From contig NZ_CABTZR010000010.1 of the NCBI RefSeq assembly GCF_902489365.1, positions 1 through 46,898 of the forward strand: a stretch of DNA of 46,898 bases, in the 5' to 3' direction. Each line of letters starts with the position of its first letter. Position 1 is the stretch's first letter. A program made the position numbers and the translations under genes. Positions 16,226 to 24,877 of the stretch are shown piece by piece. The notes beneath the pieces are model-generated. The model did not search any database. It saw only the letters and a program-made list of their open reading frames with translations, and had not been told where the DNA came from. Source of the stretch: an uncultured Corynebacterium sp. Lineage in GTDB: Bacteria > Actinomycetota > Actinomycetes > Mycobacteriales > Mycobacteriaceae.

Positions 16226-17775
16226 GCTTGCTCCTTGGATTCTTCGGTACTCAGGGTAGTCGCTGTCTTCGCGGCATCAAGTGCACGCGCCATCTCCTCG
16301 CGGTCGTCGAAGTGGTGAACGGTATCACCAATCAGCTGGCCCACTTCGTGGCCCTTGCCGACGACGATAACGGCATCGCCCGGCTGCGCCCACGCCACGA
16401 CTTCGTCGATGGCCTTGGCACGGGAGCCGACCTCTCGGATATCGGCCTCCGGGTTCGCTTCGCGCGCTCCCGCGAGCACTGCCGCGCGGATGGCTGCTGG
16501 GTCTTCGGTGCGGGGGTTGTCATCGGTGATCACGACCATATCGGCGCCCTTCGCGGCGGCCGCCCCCATGAGCGGGCGCTTGGAAGAGTCGCGGTCACCT
16601 CCCGCGCCGACGACGATTCCGATCCGGCCGCTGCTGCCTTCCAGCTGCGCACGCAGGGTATCGAGGACCGCGGTGACCGCAGCTGGCTTGTGTGCATAAT
16701 CGACCACGGCGACAAACTGCTGGCCGCGGTCGATGCGTTCCATGCGGCCCGGGACCGCCACCTTTTCTACGCCTTCCAAGAAGACGCGCGGCTCGATGCC
16801 ACTGGCTGCGGCCATGCCGGTGGCCAAGGCCGCATTGGCGATGTTGAAAGTGCCCGGCATGGGCAGCCGGAATTCATAGGAACCAGCGTGCTCTCCGGTG
16901 GACACCGTCAGCTCCACCTGCTGTGCGCCGGTGGCCTCGGTGCTGAGTTGGCGGGCGGTGAATTCCACCTCGGTGGCCTCCGCGTTCGTGGACACTTTCA
17001 TGACCGGACGCGCCGCGGCGCGCTGCGCCATGCGTCGTCCCCACTCGTCGTCGATACAGACAACGGAGCGGTCGGCGGCTTGGGGACCGTCGAAAAGCAT
17101 GGCCTTCGCCTCGAAGTAGTCCTCCATCGTTGGGTGGAAGTCGAGGTGGTCCTGGCTCAAGTTAGTGAATCCGCCAACGGCAAAACGCGTACCCTGAACG
17201 CGGCCCAGGGAAAGCGCGTGGGAGGACACCTCCATGACCACGTGCGTTACCCCCTCGTCCACCATGCGGGCGAAGAGCTCTTGCAACGTGGGAGCCTCGG
17301 GAGTCGTCAGCGAGGTAGGCACTGGCTCGCGGTTAATGCGAGTGCCCGTGGTGCCGATAAGGCCCACAGACAATCCCGCGTGCAAAAGCCCCGCTTCCAG
17401 CAGGTAACTCGTCGTAGTTTTACCGGACGTACCCGTCACGCCAAGAATGGTGAGCTTTTCGGTGGGGTGCCCATAGATCTCCGCGGAGACGTGTCCGAGG
17501 ATGGCGCGGATATCCTCGACCACAAGAAGTGGGCGTGCTTCTCCTGCTTCGGCAAGGATGCGTTGGCCTTCCGGGTCGGTCAGAATCGCAGCTGCAGCGG
17601 TGTCCGCGGCATAGCGTGCGCCATGAACGCGCGTTCCCGGAAGCGCAGCGAAGAGACCGCCAGGTGGCAGGGTCGCGGAGTTTAGTCCGCAGGAGCCCAC
17701 GGTGGTCGAGGCATCCCCGATCACGGTGCCCGAAGAAATTTCTGCTAGGCGCTCAAGGCTGATACTGCTGGTCAC
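16222..17775 (-). CDS. murE: UDP-MurNAc-L-Ala-D-Glu--meso-diaminopimelate ligase
   Basis: A 517-residue Mur ligase adding the third residue of the stem peptide. The ATP loop is 'GVTGTSGKTTTSYLLE' and the C-terminal substrate loop is 'ITDDNPRTEDP'. The DNPR form of that loop is the hallmark of meso-DAP-adding MurE and matches the DAP-type wall of corynebacteria. 'DYAHKPAAVTAVLDTLR' is also diagnostic. Start GTG 17775 has GAGGA 9 nt upstream. It is 48 nt after ftsI and overlaps murF by 4 nt. Confidence 0.97.
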   Translation of the reverse strand: MTSSISLERLAEISSGTVIGDASTTVGSCGLNSATLPPGGLFAALPGTRVHGARYAADTAAAAILTDPEGQRILAEAGEARPLLVVEDIRAILGHVSAEIYGHPTEKLTILGVTGTSGKTTTSYLLEAGLLHAGLSVGLIGTTGTRINREPVPTSLTTPEAPTLQELFARMVDEGVTHVVMEVSSHALSLGRVQGTRFAVGGFTNLSQDHLDFHPTMEDYFEAKAMLFDGPQAADRSVVCIDDEWGRRMAQRAAARPVMKVSTNAEATEVEFTARQLSTEATGAQQVELTVSTGEHAGSYEFRLPMPGTFNIANAALATGMAAASGIEPRVFLEGVEKVAVPGRMERIDRGQQFVAVVDYAHKPAAVTAVLDTLRAQLEGSSGRIGIVVGAGGDRDSSKRPLMGAAAAKGADMVVITDDNPRTEDPAAIRAAVLAGAREANPEADIREVGSRAKAIDEVVAWAQPGDAVIVVGKGHEVGQLIGDTVHHFDDREEMARALDAAKTATTLSTEESKEQA

Positions 17776-17823
17776 GGTGCGTCCTCTTCTCTATCTCTGT
17801 AGGTTATTCGCGGCGGGAGCTAT

Positions 17824-19869
17824 CTATTCGGCACGCAGGGTCAGGTGCGGGGCTGGCGGCGAAGGCGGAATATTGTCGCGATCAAGCAGCCAGGATGCGA
17901 TGTCACTGAACACAGGCGCTGCAGACTGGCCGCCGGAGCCATCGTCGTTGACACCGGATTCGGGCTCGTCGAGCATGACGGCGACGACGAAGCGGGGATC
18001 GTCGGCAGGCGCGATGCCCGCGAACGTGATCCAGTACTTGGAGTTAGAGTATGCCCCCGTCTCCTCGTCGACCTTTTGCGCGGTACCAGTCTTGCCGGAG
18101 AGCTGATAGCCCTCGATCTGTGCGTTGCCGGCTGTACCGTTGTTCAGCCCCTGCGGATCCTCCTGGAAGACAGCGCGGAACATGTCCACGACAGTGCGCG
18201 CTGTTTCGGGACTGACCACGCGGGTGGTTTCGGGCCTCTCTAGTTCTTCCTTTGTCCCGTCGGGCGCGGTGATCGACTCAATGATGCGCGGTTCAATGCG
18301 CTCACCGTCGTTGGCCAGCGTCTGGTAAATGGAGGCCAACTGCAGCGCTGTCCATGCCTGACCTTGGCCGATGGGGAGGTTGGCAAAGGTGCCGCCGGAC
18401 CACTGCGAACGATCGGGCACCAGGCCCGGCGACTCGTTGGGCAGCTCGATTCCGGAGGTCTGACCGAGACCGAACTTCTTGAGGTAGTCGGCGTATTTGT
18501 CTTGGCCTAGACGGTCGGCCAACATGAGCGTTCCCACGTTCGACGACTTACCAAAAATACCCGTCGTGGTATAAGGCTCGACACCGTGCTGCCAGGCATC
18601 GCTGACGTTCACGCCAGCCATGTCGATGGAGCCAGGAACCTGGAGGACCTCATCGGGATTCGTAAGGCCCTCCTCAATGGTTGCCGCGGCGGTGATGATC
18701 TTTGCCACCGAACCTGGCTCAAAGGGGTGCGAGACGGCGAGGTTATCGAAGGTCTTATCCTTCTCCAGCTGCTTTTCGATGTCCTTGTTCGGGTCGATGG
18801 TGCCGGTATTCGCCATGGCCAGAACCTGACCCGTGGCGGCGTCCAGAACGACTGCCTCGGCGCTCTTTGCCTTCGAATTAGCCTTTGCCTTTTCCAGCTT
18901 CTGCTGCACGTAGGTCTGCAGATCCAGATCGAGCGTCAACGTGACGTTCTTGCCGTCGGTGGTGGGCACCTGATCGCGCAAGGTGCCGGGAATGACCTGA
19001 CCGCTGGCTGAAACGTCCTCGGTGGAGCTGCCGTCAATACCCGTCAGTGTGGTATCGCCGGAGGCCTCGAAACCAAACTGGCCTTGGCCGTCCATGGACA
19101 CTTTGCCTATGACGTTCTCAGCAATAGCACCGTTGGGGTACTGGCGGATCTGCTGCTCATCAGCGGCGAGCCCGTGGTAGTCCTCGGAGATAGCCACCGC
19201 GACATCCGGATCAACGTTGCGCACGAGGACCTCGTATTGAGTATCGGCACGGAGCTTGTCCATGATTTGCTCCGAATCCACGTCCCCGGCATCGATGCCG
19301 GCTTCCTTGAGCTTGTTCGGGATGCCCTCCGACATGTCGGTGAGCCGCTCTGTCACCTTGTCGTCGAGGAAAGTCTCTTTGGCATCGGGTGCCAACGACT
19401 CAAAGTGAGCCTCGCCGACGGCCTTTTGCTCTTCCTGTTCACGGAGCTCATCTCGCAGGCGAGTAGGTGAGACGGTCAAGGATCGGGCGCGCATCGTGTA
19501 GGCCAACCGCTGGCCATCGCGCGCAAGGATCTCGCCGCGTCCGGCCGTATCGACGTAAACGCGGGTTCTCTGCGCAGCGGCCTTCGCCGCCAAGTCGGGA
19601 CCCCACACGATCTGTACCCACGCGAGGCGCCCCATCCACGCCAGCATCACGACGAGCAGCAAAGCCGCGATGACGTGCACGCGACGGCGCATCGTTTTCT
19701 GCTGGCTCATGAAGGGCTTGCCGGTGCGCGGGTTCCGTGAACGGGTCGCGGGAACGACGCGGTCGGCGTCGTAACGCTGCCGTGGTTGGTGAGAGGTACC
19801 GCGTGGTTGGGCGGCACGGGCGGCGGAAGCGCGCCTCGGGCGCGGGCCACCGGAGTGTGGTGGGGTCAC
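17824..19869 (-). CDS. ftsI: Septal class B penicillin-binding protein FtsI (PBP3)
   Basis: A 681-residue division transpeptidase. A 60-residue basic cytoplasmic segment precedes one transmembrane helix (about 63-90), then the dimerisation domain. The transpeptidase domain has the three active-site motifs SVAK (387-390, catalytic Ser), SSN (442-444) and KTGTA (593-597). No PASTA domain is seen. It cross-links septal peptidoglycan and works with FtsW. GTG 19869 has AAAGG close upstream; an internal ATG at residue 54 would give a shorter cytoplasmic end but lacks a ribosome site. It follows ftsL after about 110 nt. Confidence 0.96.
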   Translation of the reverse strand: MTPPHSGGPRPRRASAARAAQPRGTSHQPRQRYDADRVVPATRSRNPRTGKPFMSQQKTMRRRVHVIAALLLVVMLAWMGRLAWVQIVWGPDLAAKAAAQRTRVYVDTAGRGEILARDGQRLAYTMRARSLTVSPTRLRDELREQEEQKAVGEAHFESLAPDAKETFLDDKVTERLTDMSEGIPNKLKEAGIDAGDVDSEQIMDKLRADTQYEVLVRNVDPDVAVAISEDYHGLAADEQQIRQYPNGAIAENVIGKVSMDGQGQFGFEASGDTTLTGIDGSSTEDVSASGQVIPGTLRDQVPTTDGKNVTLTLDLDLQTYVQQKLEKAKANSKAKSAEAVVLDAATGQVLAMANTGTIDPNKDIEKQLEKDKTFDNLAVSHPFEPGSVAKIITAAATIEEGLTNPDEVLQVPGSIDMAGVNVSDAWQHGVEPYTTTGIFGKSSNVGTLMLADRLGQDKYADYLKKFGLGQTSGIELPNESPGLVPDRSQWSGGTFANLPIGQGQAWTALQLASIYQTLANDGERIEPRIIESITAPDGTKEELERPETTRVVSPETARTVVDMFRAVFQEDPQGLNNGTAGNAQIEGYQLSGKTGTAQKVDEETGAYSNSKYWITFAGIAPADDPRFVVAVMLDEPESGVNDDGSGGQSAAPVFSDIASWLLDRDNIPPSPPAPHLTLRAE

Positions 19870-19981
19870 ACGTCACCTTTCTGTCTGCAGCGAAGATGGG
19901 TCAATAATCAGTGGTACATCCCGAATTGTGCCCTATAATCGCCGCCCGCCCACGCAGGCACGCGCGGAGCGGGGATGGAAT

Positions 19982-20836
19982 CTACCCGCGGGCGGCGTAG
20001 GGAGCCTGGGCCGGGATGTCCGGCAGTTCTACGTTCCCTTCGGCCGGCTGTCCGTCATTGGTGGATTCACCGCCGTCTGGGTGGTTGTCCGAACGAGACG
20101 CACCCGACTCGGTGCCTTCGCGCTCGCGGTTTCTCTCGCTCAGCGTCGGACGGGCGTTCAGGTTGTCGGACACGTTCGCCGTCGCGTCCGGGTCACTCGA
20201 GGCCTGGCCCGGGCGGACCGGTTCGCCGTTTACGTCGATGACCGATTCCATATCCGGGGTGGCTTCGCGCTTCTGTTCCACATTTCCGTCTGCATCGACT
20301 TCCACTACGCCAGGCTGAACCGGGACGCCCATCTTGGCCTCGTGGGCGCGGCGGGCGACGTCCGACGCCGAACGCACATTCTCCAAGTCTCGGTTAAGAG
20401 TTTCCAGCTGGTTATCCAGCGTGGATTCGTGGGCAGTAAGCTCCTGAATTTTAAAGGTCTGGGACGTCGACAGGCCAGAGAGCCACATCGCCGCTGCCAC
20501 ACCAGTGATGAGCATGCCAATGGCGATGAAAGAAAGGCGAGCGAACAGGCCAGTAACCCGAGTGGGCTGCACGACACGGCGCCCACGATTACTCACTATC
20601 TGCTTCGAACCAAGACGGTTTCCTCGGAGACCCGTTCCGACCCGGCGGGCGGGCACAGTACCGCGATGCGGCGTGCGACTGGGCAACGGGGTGGTGCGGC
20701 GTCCCCGCTCCAGCAGCGCGGTTCCCTGACCGGAGAAATCAGATCCGGTGGTGAAATCGCGGCTAGCTCCCATGGTGTGGGTCCTCTCGTGGTCGCGGTG
20801 GTGAATTGCCTGTGCGGTTCGATCTCTCAGCGTCAT
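19982..20836 (-). CDS. ftsL: FtsL-like divisome membrane protein
   Basis: A 284-residue bitopic protein between rsmH and ftsI, where ftsL is expected. About 95 basic, poorly conserved residues precede a transmembrane helix ('RLSFIAIGMLITGVAAAMWL', about 99-118). A short coiled coil follows ('ELTAHESTLDNQLETLNRDLENV'), then a long acidic disordered tail. This matches the size class and topology of corynebacterial FtsL-like proteins but is far longer than E. coli FtsL. ATG 20836 has a strong GGGAGG 6 nt upstream and overlaps the rsmH stop (ATGA). An in-frame ATG at 20773 with GAGAGGA 8 nt upstream is a credible second start. Confidence 0.82.
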   Translation of the reverse strand: MTLRDRTAQAIHHRDHERTHTMGASRDFTTGSDFSGQGTALLERGRRTTPLPSRTPHRGTVPARRVGTGLRGNRLGSKQIVSNRGRRVVQPTRVTGLFARLSFIAIGMLITGVAAAMWLSGLSTSQTFKIQELTAHESTLDNQLETLNRDLENVRSASDVARRAHEAKMGVPVQPGVVEVDADGNVEQKREATPDMESVIDVNGEPVRPGQASSDPDATANVSDNLNARPTLSERNREREGTESGASRSDNHPDGGESTNDGQPAEGNVELPDIPAQAPYAARG

Positions 20837-21876
20837 GGCCTACCTCCCGGTTCATGAAATGACGGAGTGCCCTCGAGGCGTTCGAGTGCGCGTACCCGGA
20901 CGGACGCTGCCCGCGGGTTCTCTGCAATCTCCTCCTCGCTCGCCTTCTCCGCGCCGCGCGTCACAATGGAGTAGTGCGCAGCGGTGCCCGGAAGATCCAT
21001 GGGCAGGCCCGCCGGTGTGGTCGAGGTGCTGAGTTTGGTGAAGGCATGCTTAACGATGCGATCTTCGAGCGACTGGTAGCTCATAAACACCGCGCGCCCA
21101 CCAACGGCCAGGGCGTCCGTTACCACAGGGATAACCTGCTCAATCGCTTCAAGCTCGCGGTTGACCTCGACGCGCAAAGCCTGAAAGGTTCGCTTCGCTG
21201 GGTGGCCGCCAGTGCGGCGCGTTGCCGCCGGGATAGCGGCGTACAACAGGTCCACCAACCGCGCGGAGTTGCTGAATGGTTCCTTTTCTCTCTCCCTGAC
21301 CACAGCGGATGCAATCTTGCCGGCGAAGCGTTCATCGCCATAAGTCTTGAGGATGCGCGCAAGCTCGCCGTGACTATACGTATTCAGGATGTCGGCGGCC
21401 GTCATTTCCTGACGTGGGTCCATGCGCATATCCAGCGGTGCATCGGTCTTGTACGCAAATCCGCGGTCTACCTGATCGAGCTGCATGGATGACACACCAA
21501 GATCAAACAGCGCCCCGGCAATGCCGTGCTCCCGCGCGATAGAAAAGATTTCGTGCTCGCCCTGCGCAATGGCGCTGCCCACCTCGTCGAAACGCGCGTT
21601 GACGGCGACGAAGCGGTCAGCGAAGGGGCTGAGACGTCGAGAAGCATTGCTCAAGGAGGCGGAATCACGGTCCACGCCAATGATGCGTGCGGCCGGAAAG
21701 CAGTTGAGGAAGTACTCACTGTGGCCGCCGGCGCCTAGGGTGCCGTCGACAATCACTGCGTTCTCCCCTGCCGCTTCAACCGCTGGGGCGAGCAGCTGGG
21801 CCATGCGCGCACGCATGACGGGGACATGGCCGTGGTTGTCGTTCACGTCGTAGGTAATGGTGCCGTTGCGGTCCAC
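20833..21876 (-). CDS. rsmH: 16S rRNA m4C1402 methyltransferase RsmH (MraW)
   Basis: A 347-residue SAM-dependent methyltransferase modifying C1402 of 16S rRNA. Seen: 'HVPVMRARMAQLL' at the N-terminus, SAM loop 'IVDGTLGAGGHSEYFLN', 'LFDLGVSSMQLDQVDRGFAY' and 'RTFQALRVEVNRELEAI'. It is the second gene of the dcw cluster in most bacteria. Start GTG 21876 follows AAAGGGGG. The 174-nt gap to mraZ contains a strong stem and T tract that may control its transcription. Confidence 0.97.
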   Translation of the reverse strand: MDRNGTITYDVNDNHGHVPVMRARMAQLLAPAVEAAGENAVIVDGTLGAGGHSEYFLNCFPAARIIGVDRDSASLSNASRRLSPFADRFVAVNARFDEVGSAIAQGEHEIFSIAREHGIAGALFDLGVSSMQLDQVDRGFAYKTDAPLDMRMDPRQEMTAADILNTYSHGELARILKTYGDERFAGKIASAVVREREKEPFSNSARLVDLLYAAIPAATRRTGGHPAKRTFQALRVEVNRELEAIEQVIPVVTDALAVGGRAVFMSYQSLEDRIVKHAFTKLSTSTTPAGLPMDLPGTAAHYSIVTRGAEKASEEEIAENPRAASVRVRALERLEGTPSFHEPGGRP

Positions 21877-21930
21877 AGCTGCTGTCCCCCTTTCCGTTCA
21901 GGCGCCTGAGGCTGCTGTCTGCTCTGGTCG

Positions 21931-22031
21931 ATAAAAAATCGAGTGCGTATAGGGCCCTGTCCGAGGAAGGGTTCTGATGTCGGGGAAGTACACCAGCTCA
22001 TCCTCCTCGGGCAGAGTCCGTACACGCACTC
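21931..22031 (-). terminator. Long stem plus T6: intrinsic terminator or attenuator between mraZ and rsmH
   Basis: On the minus strand GAGTGCGT (22031-22024) begins a left arm running to CCCGAGGA. The matching right arm, TCCTCGGACAGGG to ACGCACTC, ends at 21941. The outer 8 bp and inner 7 bp pair perfectly, and the middle pairs with a few mismatches and wobbles, giving about 28 bp in all. The loop is about 35 nt. Two bases after the stem comes TTTTTT (21938-21933). This has the form of an intrinsic terminator inside the dcw operon, before rsmH. Confidence 0.65.
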
Positions 22032-22050
22032 TCGGTGCACCGGGCTAGCC

Positions 22051-22485
22051 CTAAAGCAGTCCGGCAAGTACGTCATCGGCGTCTGCCGCCGAGTAAGCGT
22101 CTTCAGTTTGCGCCTGGTATTCAGCCCATGCGGCTGCGTCCCAGATTTCGAGGAAGTCGACCGACCCCACGACTACGCATTCCTTCGTCAGGTTTGCGTA
22201 CTCACGGTGGCCTGCAGACAGCGTGATACGCCCGTGCCCATCGGGACGCTGTTCGTCCGCACTCGCTGCCAAGTTACGAATGAACGCACGCGCGTCTGGG
22301 TTGGTACGAGACACAGCCGCAGCCTTCCTGGCTCGTGCCGCGAACTCCTCGCGCGGGTACACCGCAAGCGAGTGGTCCTGCCCCTTGGTGACCATGAGGC
22401 CACCGGCCAGTTCTTCGCGAAACTTCGCTGGAAGCGTAAGCCGCCCTTTGTCATCGAGCTTGGGAGTGTAGGTGCCGAGAAACAT
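22051..22485 (-). CDS. mraZ: MraZ, transcriptional regulator of the dcw cluster
   Basis: A 144-residue protein of two SpoVT/AbrB-like DNA-binding domains, each with the family pattern. The first is 'MFLGTYTPKLDDKGRLTLPAKFREEL' split as 'KLDDKGRLTLPAKF'; the second is 'DGHGRITLSAGHREYANL'. MraZ binds direct repeats of TGGG at its own promoter. ATG 22485 is chosen over an in-frame ATG at 22566 because AGGAAGGTGG precedes it and the protein then starts MFLGT as in homologues. It is the first gene of the cluster; its promoter and operator repeats lie at 22557-22586. Confidence 0.96.
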   Translation of the reverse strand: MFLGTYTPKLDDKGRLTLPAKFREELAGGLMVTKGQDHSLAVYPREEFAARARKAAAVSRTNPDARAFIRNLAASADEQRPDGHGRITLSAGHREYANLTKECVVVGSVDFLEIWDAAAWAEYQAQTEDAYSAADADDVLAGLL

Positions 22486-22556
22486 CCCCGGGTCCACCTT
22501 CCTGTCACTCGAAAACTCCGGATTCCTCTCGCGACAAGAGAACAACTCTCCTCCGC

Positions 22557-22586
22557 TGTACCCCACTCTACCCCACTTTCCCCCAC
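22557..22586 (-). promoter_or_regulatory. MraZ operator (three TGGGG repeats) overlapping the mraZ -10
   Basis: The minus strand carries GTGGGG three times with exact 10-bp spacing (22586-22581, 22576-22571, 22566-22561). E. coli MraZ is reported to bind TGGGN repeats separated by 5 nt, the same geometry. A TAGAGT -10 (22570-22565) lies between the second and third repeats, so binding would block polymerase. The predicted leader is about 75 nt. Confidence 0.75.
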
Positions 22587-22847
22587 CACCAACACCTTTA
22601 ACACCCCTCCCGCCCGCGTGTCACACTAAATCCCCAGATAAAAAGCTGTTTTTCCGGTGGGAAGTTTTCCCGGCACCCCCTTGACATACCGCCAAAGTAG
22701 AGGTCTTCCCCGCGTAATCACGTACGCAACTCCCACCCCTTAGAAGCTAAATCTCCCCACCAGCCCCAGAATCCTGCAGCTTTGTCCGCCCCATCCCCAC
22801 AAAACCGTCAGCGGCCCCCAGGGCTCCAGCCCCTAGCCCGCGCACGG

Positions 22848-22872
22848 TGGGTGAAAGTGGGGAATTGAGGGA
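22848..22872 (+). promoter_or_regulatory. Second MraZ-like repeat array, opposite orientation
   Basis: On the plus strand TGGGT (22848-22852), TGGGG (22858-22862) and AGGGA (22868-22872) follow each other at 10-bp steps, as in the mraZ operator. The array points toward the ABC transporter genes and ends about 50 bp before their -10. The third unit is imperfect. The rest of 22620-22847 holds GC-rich sequence and a TTGACA at 22681 without a matching -10. Confidence 0.45.
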
Positions 22873-22907
22873 GGGCGTCAAAAAGCACCGTCGCCACCAC
22901 CCCCTTT

Positions 22908-22936
22908 TAGAAACGCCCCGTTTCTATGATAGAAAC
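22908..22936 (+). promoter_or_regulatory. Promoter and TetR-type operator of the ABC transporter operon
   Basis: TAGAAAC (22908-22914), GTTTCTA (22920-22926) and TAGAAAC (22930-22936) form two overlapping dyads. The second, GTTTCTAT-G-ATAGAAAC (22920-22936), is a perfect 17-bp palindrome. The -10 hexamer TATGAT (22925-22930) lies inside it. The first permease codon is about 70 nt downstream. A TetR gene closes the same operon, so this is most likely its autoregulatory operator. Confidence 0.75.
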
Positions 22937-23007
22937 AGAGTGTTGCCATCTTGCGAACTATGGGATGGCACCTCATCAATTTTCTTCACCCACTAGGAAG
23001 ATCCCCT

Positions 23008-24156
23008 ATGTATCTAGCTTGGCGCGAGATGCTCTTCGCGCGTACCCGATTCATCCTCATGGGCGTGGTCCTTGCCCTCATGTCCATGCTCGTCGTCATC
23101 ATCTCCGGCCTCACAGCAGGTTTGGTCAACGACGGCGTCTCCGGACTAAAAGCGATGGATGCCGACGTCGTCGCTTTCGCCGACGGCACCCAGAAAGATT
23201 CAGCTTTCACACGCTCGGTTGTCAACGCCTCTGATAGCACATCCTTCGCTCAGCACGACGGCGTGGAGGAAGCCGCTCCTCTTGGACTGACCATCGCCAA
23301 TGCCCATAACCAAGACGGCACGGCAGTGGACCTGACCCTGCTGGGAGTAGAACCGGACTCCTTCGTGGCACCGGCAGGCTTGCCCGCACTTGACACCAAC
23401 CGGGTCGACGGTCAGCCCAGCAACACCAAGCACGACATCGTCGTCTCCTCCACCCTGCAAGACGAGGGCATCGAGGTCGGCGACACCATCACGCTCGATC
23501 GCTTGGACATCCCGCTGAATGTCGTTGGGTTCACCGATAACCAGCGCACCTTCGGACACGTGGACGTGGCCTACCTGCCGCTCGACATCTGGCAAGAAAT
23601 CCACGCCGGCGGGCGCCACGGCGAAGCCGTGAACCCAGACGCTTATGACGAAGCCTCCGTCATCGTCGCCCGCACGGCAGACAAGCCGGACACCGACGCC
23701 CTCACGGAACAGTCCGGCCTTGATGTTCGAACCCTCAAGGAGAGCTTCGACTCCTCCCCCGGCTATACCGCTGAGATGATGACCTTGTCCATGATCACGT
23801 GGTTCCTGTATGTCATTGCCGCGCTCGTGACCGGCGCCTTCTTCCTCGTGTGGACCATTCAGCGGGCCGGCAATATCGCCACCCTCCGCGCGATGGGCGC
23901 AACCAAGGGCTTCTTGTTGCGCGATAGCCTCGGACAGGCAGTCGTCATCCTTATCTTGTCCATCCTGGCAGGTGCGCTTGTCGCCGTGGGTCTGGGCAGC
24001 CTCCTGGAGCAGACTGCCATGCCTTATGCCACCGAATTCAGTTCCGTCATCAGTGGCGGCCTCATCCTCTTCGTCGCTGGATTGCTCGGCGCTTTCATCG
24101 CCGTTGTCCGTGTCACCCGAACCAACCCCCTCGCAGCCCTAGGAGAAAACCGATGA
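23008..24156 (+). CDS. ABC transporter permease, FtsX/MacB-DevC type (HrtB-like)
   Basis: A 382-residue permease. One transmembrane helix near the N-terminus (about 15-37) is followed by a large extracytoplasmic domain (about 40-255). Three helices lie at the C-terminus (about 267-290, 315-340 and 350-370). This is the FtsX fold. The C-terminal cytoplasmic end 'VTRTNPLAALGENR' is typical. From memory the sequence resembles HrtB haem-export permeases of corynebacteria, but the substrate cannot be read from sequence. ATG 23008 has AGGAAG 7 nt upstream; an in-frame ATG at 22951 lacks a ribosome site. ATGA overlap with the ATPase gene shows tight coupling. Confidence 0.88.
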   Translation: MYLAWREMLFARTRFILMGVVLALMSMLVVIISGLTAGLVNDGVSGLKAMDADVVAFADGTQKDSAFTRSVVNASDSTSFAQHDGVEEAAPLGLTIANAHNQDGTAVDLTLLGVEPDSFVAPAGLPALDTNRVDGQPSNTKHDIVVSSTLQDEGIEVGDTITLDRLDIPLNVVGFTDNQRTFGHVDVAYLPLDIWQEIHAGGRHGEAVNPDAYDEASVIVARTADKPDTDALTEQSGLDVRTLKESFDSSPGYTAEMMTLSMITWFLYVIAALVTGAFFLVWTIQRAGNIATLRAMGATKGFLLRDSLGQAVVILILSILAGALVAVGLGSLLEQTAMPYATEFSSVISGGLILFVAGLLGAFIAVVRVTRTNPLAALGENR

Positions 24157-24842
24157 GCCCAGCTTTGGAACTAAAAGACGTCACCGTCAGCTACAGCGAC
24201 GGCGACTCGCAGGTTAAGGCACTCGATTCCGTCAACCTCAGTATCAACCCCGGCGAATTTGTTGCTGTGGTTGGACCTTCAGGTTCCGGCAAGTCCACGC
24301 TGCTCGCTGTTGCGGGCGCATTGACGACGCCCGATTCCGGCCAGGTCCTCGTTGCGGGCGAAGATATTGTGCAGCTTGGCGACGCCGACCTGGCGCAGAT
24401 CCGCCGCAACCACATCGGCTTCGTATTCCAGTCCACAGGCAACCTTCCTTCCGCGTTGACTGCGGAGGAACAGATCGAACTGGCCAGCAAAGTCATTGGT
24501 AAGACTGGGCGCTACTCCAGCACCGAACTCCTCGACAAGGTTGGCATGAAACATCGCGCCAAGCACCGCCCGGGTAGCCTGTCCGGCGGTGAACGGCAGC
24601 GCGTTGGCATCGCGCGCGCACTCGTTGGCGACCCACAGGTGCTGCTTGTCGACGAACCCACCGCAGCCCTGGATCGCGCACGCTCCCAGGAGATCGTTGC
24701 GCTCTTGGCACAAGAGTGCCATGACTTCAACGTCGCGGGCGTTATGGTCACTCACGACTACGAGGTTCTCGATCACTGCGACAAGGTCTATGAGATGGTC
24801 GACGGCCGCTTAACACCGGCCACCACCTCCGCCCAGCGATAA
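24153..24842 (+). CDS. ABC transporter ATP-binding protein (HrtA/LolD-like)
   Basis: A 229-residue nucleotide-binding domain. It has Walker A GPSGSGKST (41-49), Q-loop Gln93 ('FVFQSTGNLPSAL'), signature LSGGE (143-147), Walker B 'VLLVDEPTAALD' (163-174) and the switch His in 'MVTHDYEVLDHCD'. The length and the LSGGERQRVGIARAL block are those of the MacB/LolD/HrtA subfamily that pairs with FtsX-like permeases. It powers the permease encoded just upstream, with a 4-nt overlap. In-operon position before the TetR gene suggests a drug, haem or toxic-lipid efflux role. Confidence 0.95.
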   Translation: MSPALELKDVTVSYSDGDSQVKALDSVNLSINPGEFVAVVGPSGSGKSTLLAVAGALTTPDSGQVLVAGEDIVQLGDADLAQIRRNHIGFVFQSTGNLPSALTAEEQIELASKVIGKTGRYSSTELLDKVGMKHRAKHRPGSLSGGERQRVGIARALVGDPQVLLVDEPTAALDRARSQEIVALLAQECHDFNVAGVMVTHDYEVLDHCDKVYEMVDGRLTPATTSAQR

Positions 24843-24864
24843 GCAAAGAATGCGCAGCTTAACG

Positions 24865-24870
24865 TAGACT
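24865..24870 (+). promoter_or_regulatory. -10 hexamer of tetR, leaderless start
   Basis: TAGACT ends exactly 7 nt before the tetR ATG at 24878, and there is no ribosome site in the 35-nt gap after the ATPase gene. A leaderless transcript would let the repressor be made independently of the operon promoter. Confidence 0.55.
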
Positions 24871-24877
24871 CACACGC

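Noticed and set aside
21843..22076. A minus-strand frame across the mraZ-rsmH gap, possible leader peptide
   Set aside because: Its internal ATG sits directly against AGGAGG with no spacing and the peptide shows no run of one amino acid as in classical attenuation.
22951..23007. Upstream ATG extending the ABC permease by 19 residues
   Set aside because: No ribosome site, whereas ATG 23008 has AGGAAG at good spacing and the family N-terminus.
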